Of a stretch of 34,032 bases of DNA, positions 1 to 8,926 are shown piece by piece. Within the stretch, counting starts at the first letter, position 1; every line of letters begins with the position of its first letter. The notes beneath the pieces were generated by a model, which searched no databases, had not been told where the DNA came from, and worked only from the letters and a program-made list of their open reading frames with translations. A program made the translations under genes and the position numbers. The DNA comes from Streptococcus sp. DD10 (GTDB lineage Bacteria; Bacillota; Bacilli; Lactobacillales; Streptococcaceae), in assembly GCF_001578805.1 (NCBI RefSeq), contig NZ_KQ969161.1:67701-101732 (forward strand), given 5' to 3'.

Positions 1-51
1 TCATATCAGCATTTAGGGGCTCTTTGTTTTCAAAAAACTGTCAAAGATGGG

Positions 52-79
52 AGTATACTCTTTTTTTGCAACTTGTCAA
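52..79 (-). promoter_or_regulatory. Strong sigma-A promoter reading out of the left edge
   Basis: On the minus strand TTGACA (74-79) is followed after 16 bases by TATACT (52-57), almost the vegetative consensus. Transcription would start near 45 and run leftward out of the window. The leader contains a CTTTG...CAAAG dyad. The only ATG visible before the edge is closed by a stop after three codons, so the gene itself starts beyond the window and cannot be identified. Confidence 0.7.
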
Positions 80-423
80 CACTTTTACAAAATTTAACCC
101 ATTTTTTCTTTTTACCTAAAATGAAATCCGTTACATTTTTAAAAAACCGAATGATTTGGTGATTTATAAGATTATACCGACAATCTCTCAAACAGGCCTC
201 TATAGAGAAAAATACCTATACAAAGACATTGGTTCGAGTTATTAAACCTTACTTGCTTTCAAAAATAATTCTCGCTAATTTGCCGTTTAATACAATAGCA
301 TTCACTAAATGATCTTCCACACGAATCTCACCCTATTCTATACTGAATTGAGTTTCTACGATATAACAACCATATACTCACACAACTAGCTTACTTTTTG
401 TCTTATGTAAGAAAAAGGAAATA
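80..423. other. AT-rich intergenic stretch without a recognised gene
   Basis: No gene with a convincing start and ribosome site is seen. The minus strand holds a 27-codon protein-like open stretch (249-332) behind an in-frame TAG, described under findings as a possible relic. The plus strand has weak promoter-like hexamers (TTGAGT at 348, TATACT at 373, spacer 19) upstream of the small ORF at 424. Confidence 0.5.
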
Positions 424-507
424 ATGAGACAAAAAGATTTTATTTTAAAAAATATTATTTATAAAATTCTTAAAATATATCGCCAAAAAAGAAGCAGACG
501 ACTCTGA
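424..507 (+). CDS. Possible small cationic peptide, 27 aa
   Basis: A 27-codon ORF starts with ATG after an AAAAAGGAAATA ribosome site and ends at TGA. The peptide is very basic, with a hydrophobic Ile/Leu/Tyr-rich middle (residues 6-19) and a C-terminus of Arg, Lys and Ser (QKRSRRL). It has no leader-type double glycine and no cysteine. It lies antisense to the proposed terminator of the phosphatase operon. The family is not recognised. It may be a spurious ORF in AT-rich DNA, a small membrane-active peptide, or a toxin-like peptide; only the good ribosome site favours a real gene. Confidence 0.25.
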   Translation: MRQKDFILKNIIYKILKIYRQKRSRRL

Positions 508-534
508 TCTTTTTACTTCTATGTTTTCGTCTAC
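485..534 (-). terminator. Probable terminator of the xseA-recN-phosphatase operon
   Basis: On the minus strand the arms 527-534 and 494-501 pair over 8 bp (one G-U) around a long loop of 25 bases. A T-run (485-490) follows a few bases later. The long loop makes this a moderate call, but it is the only candidate downstream of the phosphatase stop. Confidence 0.45.
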
Positions 535-566
535 CCACTACGGTTGACAAAAGGCCTTTTTTTCAG

Positions 567-1298
567 CTATTCATCTGCAGCAATAAATCCATCATTTACC
601 ACAAAATGATCTCGGATAATGCCATCTATCCCAAAAAGTGTACCGTGAAGTACCCCTCCATAGACAGCACCACCATCTAATCCAATCTTGCCATCATCCG
701 TTGACCAAATTTCACTTGTACCAATTTCTTGTTCTAATAAACCATAAACGGGGGTATGCCCAAAAACAATCATCTTACCGGTTTTATTTTCACCTTCATG
801 AAAAGGGGTTCTTAGCCAGACTTTCTGGTAATCTGAAGTATTGTGCCAATCTTCAAGGCTCAAATCTATCCCTGCATGAACAAAAATATAACGATCCGTC
901 TCAAAGACAAAAGGCATATCACGAATGAAAGCAACCAGTTCCGGCACTGACTCGTTTATTTTTTTTGCATCTTCAATCCCATCAACCAAGTGGCTTAACG
1001 GTCGCCCAAGAAACGAATTAATAGTTGTATCTCCACCATTACGCCGATAGTGCTCATAGTTTTCTACTGGATCATCCAACCACGATAAAAACATATACTC
1101 ATGGTTCCCTTTCAAACAAGTGGCTCCCTCTTTTTCAGCCAACTGTCGAACTCTTCTTACTGTGTTTAAACTATCTTCACCTCGGTCAATCAAATCACCC
1201 AAAAAAATTAGTTGACTTGAACTGTCCCATGATTTAAGTAACCTTTCAAGCATCGTAACTTTACCATGGACATCTCCAACTACAAAATACTGCATCAT
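567..1298 (-). CDS. PPP-family metallophosphatase
   Basis: Calcineurin-like metallophosphoesterase of the PPP group (PrpA/PrpB/ApaH-like, two-metal active site), predicted to hydrolyse phosphoprotein or dinucleoside polyphosphate substrates in the cytoplasm. The metal motifs are all present: GDVHG (8-12), GDLIDRG (34-40), GNHE (64-67), then FVHAGID and FGHTPVYG. The 243 aa length suits a bacterial single-domain enzyme. It is the last gene of a seven-gene operon; its ATG overlaps the recN stop as ATGA, which implies translational coupling, and AAAGGATGG provides a ribosome site. A second ATG follows at once, so the start may be one codon later. Whether it is a protein phosphatase or an Ap4A hydrolase cannot be told from the motifs. 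Confidence 0.88.
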   Translation of the reverse strand: MMQYFVVGDVHGKVTMLERLLKSWDSSSQLIFLGDLIDRGEDSLNTVRRVRQLAEKEGATCLKGNHEYMFLSWLDDPVENYEHYRRNGGDTTINSFLGRPLSHLVDGIEDAKKINESVPELVAFIRDMPFVFETDRYIFVHAGIDLSLEDWHNTSDYQKVWLRTPFHEGENKTGKMIVFGHTPVYGLLEQEIGTSEIWSTDDGKIGLDGGAVYGGVLHGTLFGIDGIIRDHFVVNDGFIAADE

Positions 1299-2959
1299 TT
1301 TCCATCCTTTAACAGTTCTCGAGCCTGACTGATGGCAGCATCGGTCACATTTTGACCAGCTAACATCTTGGCGATTTCATCCACTCGTTCATCGAATTTT
1401 AACAATCGAACTGTTGATACTGTCGAGTTCTCATCACTACGTTTTTCAATAAAGAATTGATAATCCGCAATAGCGATAACCTGTGGCAAGTGAGAAATTG
1501 CAAGAACCTGACCATTCGTTCCAATTTTATGAATTTTTTGAGCAATTGCTTGAGCAACTCGACCTGAAACGCCTGTATCCACCTCATCAAACACAATGCT
1601 CGTTTTGCCTTCTTTTCGTGAAAAAGCTGATTTAATAGCTAACATCAAACGAGACAACTCTCCACCCGAAGCAACCTTGACCAAAGGTTTAAAGTCTTCA
1701 CCAGGGTTTGTAGAAATATAAAACTCCACTGTCTCATTACCTTCACGGCTAAACTTCCCTTTATTAAAGCAGACTTTGAATTGCGCTTTCTCCATATACA
1801 GATCTTGTAATTCTTGCTTAATTTCATCCTCTAGCGCCAACCCCAGTTTATGACGAGCAGAAGCTAGCTGACTCGCTAATTGAATCAACTGTTTTTCAAG
1901 ACTCTTAAGCTCTGTCTCCATCTCATCAGATGAAAGACTGGCACCTGTTAAATGATTATACTCTTCTGAAATCTTCTCAAAGTAGGCCAACACATCATCA
2001 ACTTGCCCTCCATACTTCCGTGTAATGGTATGGAGTAAATTCAACCGATTTTCAACTTCCATCAATCGATTTCCATCAAAGTCTAGAGTATCAAGAATGC
2101 CTTCTAATTGCTTTGTCAAATCTTCTAAAACATAGTAACTCTCAGACAAAGTAGACGCAAGTTCTTTGTAATCAGAATCATATTCTTCAATTGATTCCAT
2201 CTCATTCATAGCTAGACGCACATTCGTTAAACTAGAAAATTCTTCATTGTCCAATAGCGTATAAGCATTACTCAAGGTATCCGCTATATTCTTGTGATTA
2301 AGTAGCTTTTCTCTCTCTTGATTCAGTTCGATATCCTCACCAAATCGTAATTCTGCAGCTTCAATTTCGGCAATTTGAAATTCCAACATCTCAATTCTCG
2401 CCCTATGTTCTTGCTGGTTTTTCTGAACTTCTAGGACTTGCTTTCGAATCCTTCTGTAGCGATCAAAACAAACTTGATAGTCTTCTTTTAAAGCAAAAAA
2501 CTCATCATCTCCAAACTCATCTAGCATCGCTATATGTAGCTGTGGACGCATCAATTCCTCCTGATCGTGTTGACCATGAATATCCACTAGATGTTGCCCA
2601 ACTTGTCGCAAAATAGACAAATTGACCATTTGCCCATTAATCCGACTGATACTACGTCCATTTTGCAAAATCTCACGACGAATAATAATTTCATCAGACA
2701 ATTCCAAACCTTGTTCCTCAAAAATAGCCTGCAAAGCACGACTATTTTCTATGGAGAACAAGCCTTCAATTTCAGCCTTGTTGGAGCCGTGGCGAATCAC
2801 GTCTACTGTCGCCCGAGAACCCAACATCATATTCATAGCATCAATAATGATAGACTTTCCTGCTCCTGTTTCTCCTGTCAGAACCGTCATTCCTTTTTCA
2901 AAATTAAGGGAAATCGCCTCAATAATTGCGAAATTTTTGATTGATATTTCAAGTAACAT
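1295..2959 (-). CDS. recN: DNA repair protein RecN
   Basis: SMC-like ATPase of double-strand break repair and, in streptococci, of recombination linked to competence; it acts on the nucleoid. Walker A GETGAGKS lies at 29-36, followed by a long coiled-coil middle. Near the C-terminus come the ABC-type signature ASGGELSR and a Walker B stretch with DEVDTG at about 458-463. The 554 aa length is normal. The ribosome site GGTGA lies in the last codons of argR, four bases upstream of the ATG. The argR-recN pairing is conserved in Firmicutes. Confidence 0.97.
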   Translation of the reverse strand: MLLEISIKNFAIIEAISLNFEKGMTVLTGETGAGKSIIIDAMNMMLGSRATVDVIRHGSNKAEIEGLFSIENSRALQAIFEEQGLELSDEIIIRREILQNGRSISRINGQMVNLSILRQVGQHLVDIHGQHDQEELMRPQLHIAMLDEFGDDEFFALKEDYQVCFDRYRRIRKQVLEVQKNQQEHRARIEMLEFQIAEIEAAELRFGEDIELNQEREKLLNHKNIADTLSNAYTLLDNEEFSSLTNVRLAMNEMESIEEYDSDYKELASTLSESYYVLEDLTKQLEGILDTLDFDGNRLMEVENRLNLLHTITRKYGGQVDDVLAYFEKISEEYNHLTGASLSSDEMETELKSLEKQLIQLASQLASARHKLGLALEDEIKQELQDLYMEKAQFKVCFNKGKFSREGNETVEFYISTNPGEDFKPLVKVASGGELSRLMLAIKSAFSRKEGKTSIVFDEVDTGVSGRVAQAIAQKIHKIGTNGQVLAISHLPQVIAIADYQFFIEKRSDENSTVSTVRLLKFDERVDEIAKMLAGQNVTDAAISQARELLKDGK

Positions 2960-2963
2960 AGTT

Positions 2964-3395
2964 TCACCAATGCTTTAATGTTTCTACAATTAATTGCGCC
3001 TGATGTTCTTTTCGTACCACTAAAAAGACTGAATCATCATCCACAATGATAGAAAAGATATAATCACCAAACTCATCAATAATTTGATTTTTTACTACCA
3101 TTCCACTTCCAGGTACTAGACTAACATTCACCATATTCCCCATGGACTCAGCTGCAAGAATGTTATCATCTACCAAGTGATATGTAGAAGATTCAAGTTT
3201 TGGAATATCATATTTATATGCATTTTCCTTAAGAGGTATTTTAACCATTCCTAATTCTTTGATATCTCTTGAAACCGTTGCTTGTGTCGCAATAATACCA
3301 ATAGAACTAAGGTGTTTTACAATCTCATCTTGGGTTCTAACTTCATTTTCAGTGACGAAGCGCCTGATTTTTTCTAAACGTTCTTTTTTATTCAT
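2964..3395 (-). CDS. argR: Arginine-responsive repressor ArgR/AhrC
   Basis: Hexameric transcription factor that senses L-arginine and controls arginine synthesis or deiminase genes. The N-terminal winged helix (about 1-70) carries the recognition segment ATVSRDIKELG (39-49). The C-terminal oligomerisation and arginine-binding domain contains GSGMVV (97-102) and the acidic VDDDSVFLVV stretch near 118-127, where the ligand-binding aspartates lie. Full length at 143 aa. A 68-base gap separates it from tlyA, and AAGGA precedes the ATG. Streptococci usually hold several paralogues; the copy beside recN is generally the AhrC type, but sequence alone does not fix which operons it controls. Confidence 0.95.
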   Translation of the reverse strand: MNKKERLEKIRRFVTENEVRTQDEIVKHLSSIGIIATQATVSRDIKELGMVKIPLKENAYKYDIPKLESSTYHLVDDNILAAESMGNMVNVSLVPGSGMVVKNQIIDEFGDYIFSIIVDDDSVFLVVRKEHQAQLIVETLKHW

Positions 3396-3463
3396 TGTAT
3401 TCCTTATCTGCTATTTCGTCTTTACTAGACATATCAATCCATCACCAATCATCTCGTTCACAA

Positions 3464-4270
3464 CTAAAACTGTTGGTGAGCTCGACTAACTAAATCTACA
3501 AGACTTTCCTGAACACGATTTTCTGGTTGATGTGTTTTTTGTAAACAAGCTAAAAATTCAATGTTCCCTTGTCCACCTTGGATAGGAGAAAAATCTAAAC
3601 CAAGTACTGAGAAACCTGATTCTAAAGCAACCTGCAAAAAATTCTCCAAAACAGCTACATGAACCTTGCTGTCTTTGACGATTCCATTTTTTCCGATTTG
3701 CTCTCGTCCTGCCTCAAACTGTGGTTTAACCAAGGCAACTACAAATCCTGATTCGTCTAAAATTCTCGCTAAAGCTGGTAATATTAAAGCAAGAGAGATA
3801 AAACTAACGTCAATCGTAGCAAAATTCGGTACCTGGTCAAAATCAGCCGGCTCTGCATAACGAAAATTAAACTGCTCCATGCTCTGAACTCGTTCGTCTT
3901 GGCGTAACTTCCAGGCCAATTGATTGGTACCAACATCTACTGCAAATACTTTTCTTGCACCACTTTGTAACATCACATCTGTAAAGCCACCTGTGGAAGC
4001 ACCGATATCAAGAGTTACTTTGTCAACAACAGATAAATCAAATACCTGTAAAGCTTTCTCCAGCTTCAAACCACCTCTGCTAACGTACTTGAGTTTTTCA
4101 CCTTTTAATTTTAGTTCAATATCATCCGGAATTTTCTCACCAGGTTTATCAAAACGTTGTCCAGTTAGAACAGCCACTACAAGTCCCGCCATAACACCAC
4201 GTTTGGCCTGTTCTCTCGTATCAAAGAGTCCTTGCTTATAGGCAAGGACATCCACTCTTTCCTTAGCCAT
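3464..4270 (-). CDS. tlyA: TlyA-family rRNA 2'-O-methyltransferase
   Basis: Predicted S-adenosylmethionine-dependent ribose methyltransferase of 16S/23S rRNA, annotated in old genomes as hemolysin A. An S4 RNA-binding domain occupies about 1-65. It is followed by an FtsJ/RrmJ-type Rossmann domain with the SAM motif DIGASTGGFTD (88-98) and a motif IV region reading TIDVSFISL. The 268 aa length is normal. The ATG lies inside the ispA end, an 8-base overlap, so the two are translationally coupled. The hemolysin label should not be taken as function. Confidence 0.93.
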   Translation of the reverse strand: MAKERVDVLAYKQGLFDTREQAKRGVMAGLVVAVLTGQRFDKPGEKIPDDIELKLKGEKLKYVSRGGLKLEKALQVFDLSVVDKVTLDIGASTGGFTDVMLQSGARKVFAVDVGTNQLAWKLRQDERVQSMEQFNFRYAEPADFDQVPNFATIDVSFISLALILPALARILDESGFVVALVKPQFEAGREQIGKNGIVKDSKVHVAVLENFLQVALESGFSVLGLDFSPIQGGQGNIEFLACLQKTHQPENRVQESLVDLVSRAHQQF

Positions 4271-5138
4271 GAATTTTTAAACTTTCTATTAATACTCTCA
4301 ATTCTTTATCCTCAAAAAGAATCTCTTGTCCGATTTCTGTCAAAAGCAACTCTACTTGTTCAAGGCAACTATTTGAAAAATTGCGTGCTTCATCTAGTCC
4401 CATAAGGGAAGGATACGTCGATTTTTCTGCTTGCAGATCTTTTTTTGGAGTCTTTCCAATTTCTTCAAAACTGGCAGTAAGATCCAATACATCATCACGA
4501 ACCTGAAATGCTAGACCAAGTAAATTTCCCGCTTTTTCTAGCTTTGTAAGGATTGAATCTGCTACACCAGCCACTAATCCGGCTGCTAAAAAAGGATAGG
4601 CTAGTAATTTACCTGTTTTATGGGCATGAATAGTTTGTAACTGCTCTAATGCAAGCTGAGATTTTTCACCTTCCATGTCCAAAACTTGACCAGCTACCAT
4701 GCCAGCAGTACCTGCAGCTTTTGATAACTCCGAAATGAGTCTGACTTTAATCGAATTAGAAAGTGCCGCATCGGCTATCAGACCATAAGGGTCTAAAAAT
4801 AAAGAATCCCCTGCCAAGATTGCAATGTCTTCACCAAATTTTTTATGGTTGGTCAATCTGCCTCGTCGATAATCATCATTATCCATAGCTGGCAAATCAT
4901 CATGAATAAGACTACCAGTATGGATTAATTCTACCGCACCGGCAACTTGAAAATGAGCCTCTTCTAAAGTAATCCCAAGGGCCTCTAGAATCTCTAACAA
5001 CAATAGGGGACGAAGACGCTTACCGCCCGCCCGAACCGAATAAAGAATGGCCGCCACCAAATGAGGTGCAACCTGCTTTTCACGGTAAAAAGTTTCAATC
5101 GCTGCTTCAAGCTGAATAATCTTTTCTGCCTGTTTCAT
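4263..5138 (-). CDS. ispA: Farnesyl/geranyl diphosphate synthase
   Basis: Short-chain trans-prenyl transferase that condenses isopentenyl diphosphate with dimethylallyl and geranyl diphosphate to give farnesyl diphosphate for undecaprenyl-P and other isoprenoids. It carries GGKRLRP (38-44), the first aspartate-rich motif DDLPAMD (80-86) and the second DDVLD (215-219), all intact for Mg-diphosphate binding. The 291 aa length fits IspA. Its ATG overlaps the xseB stop as ATGA. It sits between exonuclease VII and tlyA, a conserved Firmicutes order. Confidence 0.95.
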   Translation of the reverse strand: MKQAEKIIQLEAAIETFYREKQVAPHLVAAILYSVRAGGKRLRPLLLLEILEALGITLEEAHFQVAGAVELIHTGSLIHDDLPAMDNDDYRRGRLTNHKKFGEDIAILAGDSLFLDPYGLIADAALSNSIKVRLISELSKAAGTAGMVAGQVLDMEGEKSQLALEQLQTIHAHKTGKLLAYPFLAAGLVAGVADSILTKLEKAGNLLGLAFQVRDDVLDLTASFEEIGKTPKKDLQAEKSTYPSLMGLDEARNFSNSCLEQVELLLTEIGQEILFEDKELRVLIESLKIHG

Positions 5139-5347
5139 TCCATTTCACTTTCTGAACCATCTGATTGCATAACCTTGATCAACGTTTTCTCTGCTTGATC
5201 AAGCGTTTCCTGTAATTCCTTTGACAATTTCATTCCCTTTTGAAATTCAGAAATAGCATCCTCAAGCGCTACATCACCCTGTTCTAACTTTTGGACTATC
5301 ACTTCTAGATCTGCTAAATTTTCTTCAAATTGTTTATTTTTTGACAT
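5135..5347 (-). CDS. xseB: Exonuclease VII small subunit
   Basis: Small helical subunit of exonuclease VII, many copies of which bind each XseA and are needed for single-strand DNA degradation. The 70 aa sequence shows the family core [19 protein letters not shown] at residues 7-25, followed by a second amphipathic helix. The start lies inside the xseA coding region (14-base overlap), so production is coupled to the large subunit. Confidence 0.95.
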   Translation of the reverse strand: MSKNKQFEENLADLEVIVQKLEQGDVALEDAISEFQKGMKLSKELQETLDQAEKTLIKVMQSDGSESEME

Positions 5348-6665
5348 TTTGCACCTTCACATCTACCTGACCATCTTTCATCATTAGGGTCAAGCTATCT
5401 TCCTTCTTGATTTGTGTTGTACTTTCTAATACTTGATTTTCTTTTTTTATCAAGGCATAGCCTCGAGCAATGATTCGACTAGTATCTAACATATACAATG
5501 CATCCGATAATCGCTTCACTTCAGCAACTTTATTATCATAGATGATTGCCATATTACTTCTTAACAAGCGCTCAAGCTGAGCTGTCTGCTCCTGATAACG
5601 CTGGACAACTCCAAGGGGAGAATGCCCCTGTAAACGATAATATAGGTCTTGTGTCTGTCTTGAATGGGTTGCTTGGATTTCCTTCGCACTTTGTTGCAGT
5701 CTCTGTGTCAACAAATCCAATTTTTGTAAATAACCATCATACAACCTTTCTGGTTGTCGAAAAATGATGGATTGGCTAAGCTTGTTTAAACGCTGTCTTT
5801 GATATTGCAACCGATTAGACATGGCTGTCCCTAGACGATTTTCCTGCTGTTTCAATAAGCGATACAGGTCCATTCGAGTAATCGGAGTCGCAAGCTCTGC
5901 AGCAGCAGTTGGTGTTGCTGCTCTCTGGTCTGCCACAAAATCAGACAGGGTAACGTCTGTCTCATGGCCAACACTAGAGATAATGGGGATTCGAGATTCG
6001 AAAATAGCTCGTACCACAGCCTCTTCATTAAAGGCCCATAGATCCTCAATAGAACCTCCACCTCGTCCAACAATAAGGACATCAATATCCTCTCGCTTAT
6101 TTGCTAAGGCGATATTTGCAACAATTTCAGCTGCCGCACCTTCCCCCTGTACCTTTGTGGGAAAAAGCAAAATATCCACTCCTTGAAAACGACGGCTGAC
6201 TGTTGTGATAATGTCGCGAATAACCGCACCGCTGGAGCTCGTCACTACACCAATTTTTCTTGAGAACTGAGGGATTGTCTGCTTCCATTTAGGGTCAAAT
6301 AGCCCTTCTGCTGCTAGTTTGTTCTTTAGTTGTTCAAACTGCAAGGCCAACGCACCAATACCATCCGGCTCTGCTCTTTCGATAACGATGGAATAAGAAC
6401 CACTCGGTTCATACAGTTGGATTCGACCTACAACATTAATTTTCATGCCTTCTTCCAGCTCAAAACCAAGTTTACTGTATACTCCAGCCCAAATAGTAGC
6501 CTGAATCACCGCCTTATCATCTTTAAGCGAAAAATACTGATGACTCGGACGCTTACGAAAATTTGACACCTGACCTGTTAGATAAACTCTCTCCAAATAA
6601 GGATCCTTATCAAATTTTCTCTTTAGATACTTGGTCACCAATGAGACCGAGAGATAGTCTGTCAT
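5334..6665 (-). CDS. xseA: Exonuclease VII large subunit
   Basis: Catalytic subunit of exonuclease VII, which degrades single-stranded DNA from both ends. An N-terminal OB fold (about 1-100, with YLTGQVSNF) is followed by the catalytic domain, which has the glycine-rich [11 protein letters not shown] and [11 protein letters not shown] signatures, then a long coiled coil that binds XseB. The ATG at 6665 (443 aa) is chosen because GGAAGG sits just upstream and homologues begin here; a GTG four codons earlier has no ribosome site. It is the first gene of the operon. Confidence 0.95.
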   Translation of the reverse strand: MTDYLSVSLVTKYLKRKFDKDPYLERVYLTGQVSNFRKRPSHQYFSLKDDKAVIQATIWAGVYSKLGFELEEGMKINVVGRIQLYEPSGSYSIVIERAEPDGIGALALQFEQLKNKLAAEGLFDPKWKQTIPQFSRKIGVVTSSSGAVIRDIITTVSRRFQGVDILLFPTKVQGEGAAAEIVANIALANKREDIDVLIVGRGGGSIEDLWAFNEEAVVRAIFESRIPIISSVGHETDVTLSDFVADQRAATPTAAAELATPITRMDLYRLLKQQENRLGTAMSNRLQYQRQRLNKLSQSIIFRQPERLYDGYLQKLDLLTQRLQQSAKEIQATHSRQTQDLYYRLQGHSPLGVVQRYQEQTAQLERLLRSNMAIIYDNKVAEVKRLSDALYMLDTSRIIARGYALIKKENQVLESTTQIKKEDSLTLMMKDGQVDVKVQNVKK

Positions 6666-6726
6666 ATCACCTTCCACTAAACACTTTCATACTTTGTAAA
6701 TTATTTTTAGCAAAACTATATGAATT

Positions 6727-6732
6727 ATTATA
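6727..6732 (-). promoter_or_regulatory. Extended -10 promoter of the xseA operon
   Basis: The minus strand reads TTGGTATAAT, a perfect -10 with an upstream TG dinucleotide; no good -35 hexamer lies at the usual distance. It precedes xseA by about 60 bases and is the only strong promoter seen before the seven-gene operon. Confidence 0.65.
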
Positions 6733-6799
6733 CCAAAAAAAGCAAGAAAAAACCGATTTAGAACCTAGAAAGTATCCCAATACTCACCCTTCGATTATG

Positions 6800-6849
6800 A
6801 AAAAATCAACAAGATTTAGCCAAATAAAAGCTAAATCTTGTTGATTTTT
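6800..6849 (-). terminator. Perfect 20-bp hairpin terminator of the TDT gene
   Basis: Arms 6801-6820 and 6830-6849 are perfectly complementary over 20 bp around a 9-base loop, with T-runs on both strands. On the minus strand it ends the transporter transcript and insulates the xseA promoter. The upstream arm contains the last six codons and stop of the transporter gene. Confidence 0.9.
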
Positions 6850-7733
6850 AATTGATAAAGATAACCTACAAGCACAAGGCCAAGAACCATCAAACTCAAA
6901 AATCCTTCAACAAAAACTAAGCTATCAAAAAGCGGAAACTGTAAAATTTCTTGAGCCATCTTAAGAGAGGTTGCTGTAATAATCATAGGGAAAGTTAAAG
7001 CAGAAAATGATAGTTGAAATCCTTGTCTTAAAATTTTGGGTAAGCGAGTTACTACAAAAACAAAACAGGCTTGGGAAATTGACACCATGAGCACCAAGCT
7101 CCAAGTAGGCAGACTCGCCCCTCCTACACGAACCATGGCTGCTAGAAGAAGAGAGAAAGGAGCACAGTAAATCCCTTCCTGACCTAGTAAAGGCTGAGGG
7201 AGGGGGTGACTCTTTAAATCACGATAAATCAATGGATAAAGGATACTGGCCAAAAGAAAACCAAACATCAAGGTCACGTAGGCAATTCCAATCATTCCGA
7301 TCACTGGATAAGTTAAGGCTGCGACTGCTATCCCTACATAGAGAACTGTCCAACTAGGTGTAGCGCTTTCTCTTGGATTTTTAAAAACAAATTTCACTGT
7401 AAAATAGGAAATCAAAAAAACATCTAATAAGAAAGAAAACCACCAAATTGATTGAGCCAAGTGAGGAGCAACCGGTATAATCCGTAGTAAATAGGTCGAC
7501 AAAATCATTCCAGCCATGGGAAAGGTTGCCATCCCTGACAACAACGGTGGTTTTTTCAGTTCTTGTTGACTGTTCCGCCAATGATTGAGATGACTAATCA
7601 AAAAATAAATCCACAAACTCAAACCTGTCAGGCTAAAAAAATGAGAAAGAAGAGGCATGCTATCCGAAACTAGATTACCTGCACCCGCTAAACCCAATAG
7701 ACAGCCTGAAAAAACGAGGGGAAGCCTTTTCAT
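6831..7733 (-). CDS. TDT-family membrane transporter (TehA/Mae1/SLAC1-like)
   Basis: Polytopic membrane protein of the tellurite-resistance/dicarboxylate transporter fold, about ten transmembrane helices in 300 aa, with short polar loops and the helix pattern of the TehA/SLAC1 channel family. The substrate cannot be deduced: members carry malate, chloride/nitrate or sulfite, or confer tellurite tolerance. The ATG at 7733 follows GGAGG by five bases; a TTG four codons earlier is rejected. It is transcribed alone, with its own promoter and terminator. Confidence 0.8.
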   Translation of the reverse strand: MKRLPLVFSGCLLGLAGAGNLVSDSMPLLSHFFSLTGLSLWIYFLISHLNHWRNSQQELKKPPLLSGMATFPMAGMILSTYLLRIIPVAPHLAQSIWWFSFLLDVFLISYFTVKFVFKNPRESATPSWTVLYVGIAVAALTYPVIGMIGIAYVTLMFGFLLASILYPLIYRDLKSHPLPQPLLGQEGIYCAPFSLLLAAMVRVGGASLPTWSLVLMVSISQACFVFVVTRLPKILRQGFQLSFSALTFPMIITATSLKMAQEILQFPLFDSLVFVEGFLSLMVLGLVLVGYLYQLKINKI

Positions 7734-7761
7734 CGGAACCTCCAAAATTCATACTTCCTTT

Positions 7762-7767
7762 AGTATA
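7762..7767 (-). promoter_or_regulatory. Extended -10 promoter of the TDT transporter
   Basis: The minus strand reads ATGCTATACT, i.e. TGn plus TATACT, about 30 bases before the ATG at 7733. The -35 region is poor. The downstream terminator of the acyl-CoA-dehydrogenase-like gene lies immediately upstream (7794-7826). Confidence 0.55.
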
Positions 7768-7793
7768 GCATAAAACTCTATGAAATCAGAATC

Positions 7794-7826
7794 AAAAAGA
7801 CGAAGTTGCAACTTTACTTCGTCTTT
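7794..7826 (-). terminator. Terminator of the AhpD/ACAD-like operon
   Basis: An 11-bp perfect stem (7796-7806 with 7816-7826) with a 9-base loop is followed on the minus strand by a T-run. It lies just beyond the stop of the gene ending at 7842. Confidence 0.85.
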
Positions 7827-7841
7827 ACTTGAGACCTATTC

Positions 7842-8906
7842 TCAGGCACTTGCTAAGATATGCCGTAGTTGAACTGCACTGGGGGAAACAATTGGAAGAA
7901 AAGCTCCTTCATTCCAACGGCGGATAAACCCAGAGGTAGACTTACTAAAGTAACCACGACCACCACCTGCCTGCAATTCAAGTAGCAGACTCTGTGCGAC
8001 TACATCTACAATATCAATCCTTAATTGGAACAATTCCCGAGGATTGGTTACAAAATACTCTCTATCTGATAGACCTTGATATAGCAACTGACGAATAGCC
8101 TCTAAGTTTTGAACCTGAGTCTGCCATTCAGAGGTCAGAACGGTACGCTTTTTCAACTCTGCTTCGACTTCTACTAGGGAGCGTTCTGCTAAACCAAAAG
8201 CCAAACCAAACTGGTATCCTAAAAAGGCTGGACGATTTTCTGCCAAAAATTGTACGGCATTTTTCGATAAAATCCACTCTTCCTTCAGGAGAACCTTATT
8301 AAAAGTTAAGGCTGCCGTATTTCCTCCCTGGAGAGATACAAACTCCAAATCATCTGAACGAGAGAAATTCTTCGCGTCAGAAGGTACAGCCACCACATAA
8401 CTTTCTCCAGAATCATCTGTCAACCCTGCAACAAAAATCGTCAAAAAGCGATCTGCTCGTGCATTGGTTACCCAAGGGAGGCGCCCCTTGAGGTAGAGTT
8501 CTCCATTTTCCTCAATGATGCGAACATTGAGGTCTTCTAGATTGGATAAGAACTTCACCGCATTCGACAAGGCTGTTGCTCCTGCATATTCACCCGTCAA
8601 GAGTTTTTCCAAATACACTTCCTTAAAATAGGGATTATTAGTATGAAGGATATTATCGATAAAGGTTCGCTGTCCCCACGATATGAAGGAGGCTGTCAAT
8701 GAATGCTGGGCAAGCTCTGCTAACACCTCAACCACATCTTGGTCACTCCCTCCTCTACCTCCAAGAACTTCTGGAACTCCGACACGAAAGGCTCCTTCTG
8801 CTGCAATGCGTTCAATCAACTGATTTCCAGCTTCACAAGAATGTTTATCAATTTCATCCGCATGCTGGTCTAACCAGCTCAAAAAATCTTCTGAGAAAAA
8901 TGACAT
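7842..8906 (-). CDS. Acyl-CoA-dehydrogenase-fold flavoprotein, catalytic Glu apparently absent
   Basis: A 354 aa protein with the acyl-CoA dehydrogenase architecture: N-terminal helices with FRVGVPEVLGGRG (about 36-48), a beta-domain (about 140-220) and a C-terminal helical domain ending in AGGGRGY (313-319) and a final helix. In true dehydrogenases of the MCAD type the C-terminal segment YEGT carries the catalytic base; here my hand alignment puts VSPS (340-343) at that place, Ser341 for Glu. The fold also serves flavin monooxygenases (DszC-like) and other oxidases, so the enzyme may not act on acyl-CoA. GGGGAGG precedes the ATG. It follows an AhpD-like gene by 20 bases. Streptococci generally lack beta-oxidation, which also argues against fatty-acid breakdown. 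Substrate unknown. Confidence 0.72.
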   Translation of the reverse strand: MSFFSEDFLSWLDQHADEIDKHSCEAGNQLIERIAAEGAFRVGVPEVLGGRGGSDQDVVEVLAELAQHSLTASFISWGQRTFIDNILHTNNPYFKEVYLEKLLTGEYAGATALSNAVKFLSNLEDLNVRIIEENGELYLKGRLPWVTNARADRFLTIFVAGLTDDSGESYVVAVPSDAKNFSRSDDLEFVSLQGGNTAALTFNKVLLKEEWILSKNAVQFLAENRPAFLGYQFGLAFGLAERSLVEVEAELKKRTVLTSEWQTQVQNLEAIRQLLYQGLSDREYFVTNPRELFQLRIDIVDVVAQSLLLELQAGGGRGYFSKSTSGFIRRWNEGAFLPIVSPSAVQLRHILASA

Positions 8907-8926
8907 AGAACTTCCTCCCCATGATA

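Noticed and set aside
638..3489. Plus-strand open frames opposite the phosphatase, recN, argR and tlyA genes
   Set aside because: No ribosome sites, odd composition, and all overlap genes with clear motifs on the other strand.
3464..4270. Hemolysin function for TlyA
   Set aside because: The S4 plus FtsJ-type methyltransferase domains indicate rRNA methylation; the hemolysin name is historical.
6663..6677. GTG start for xseA four codons upstream
   Set aside because: The ribosome site GGAAGG lies between this GTG and the ATG at 6665, and homologues begin at the ATG.
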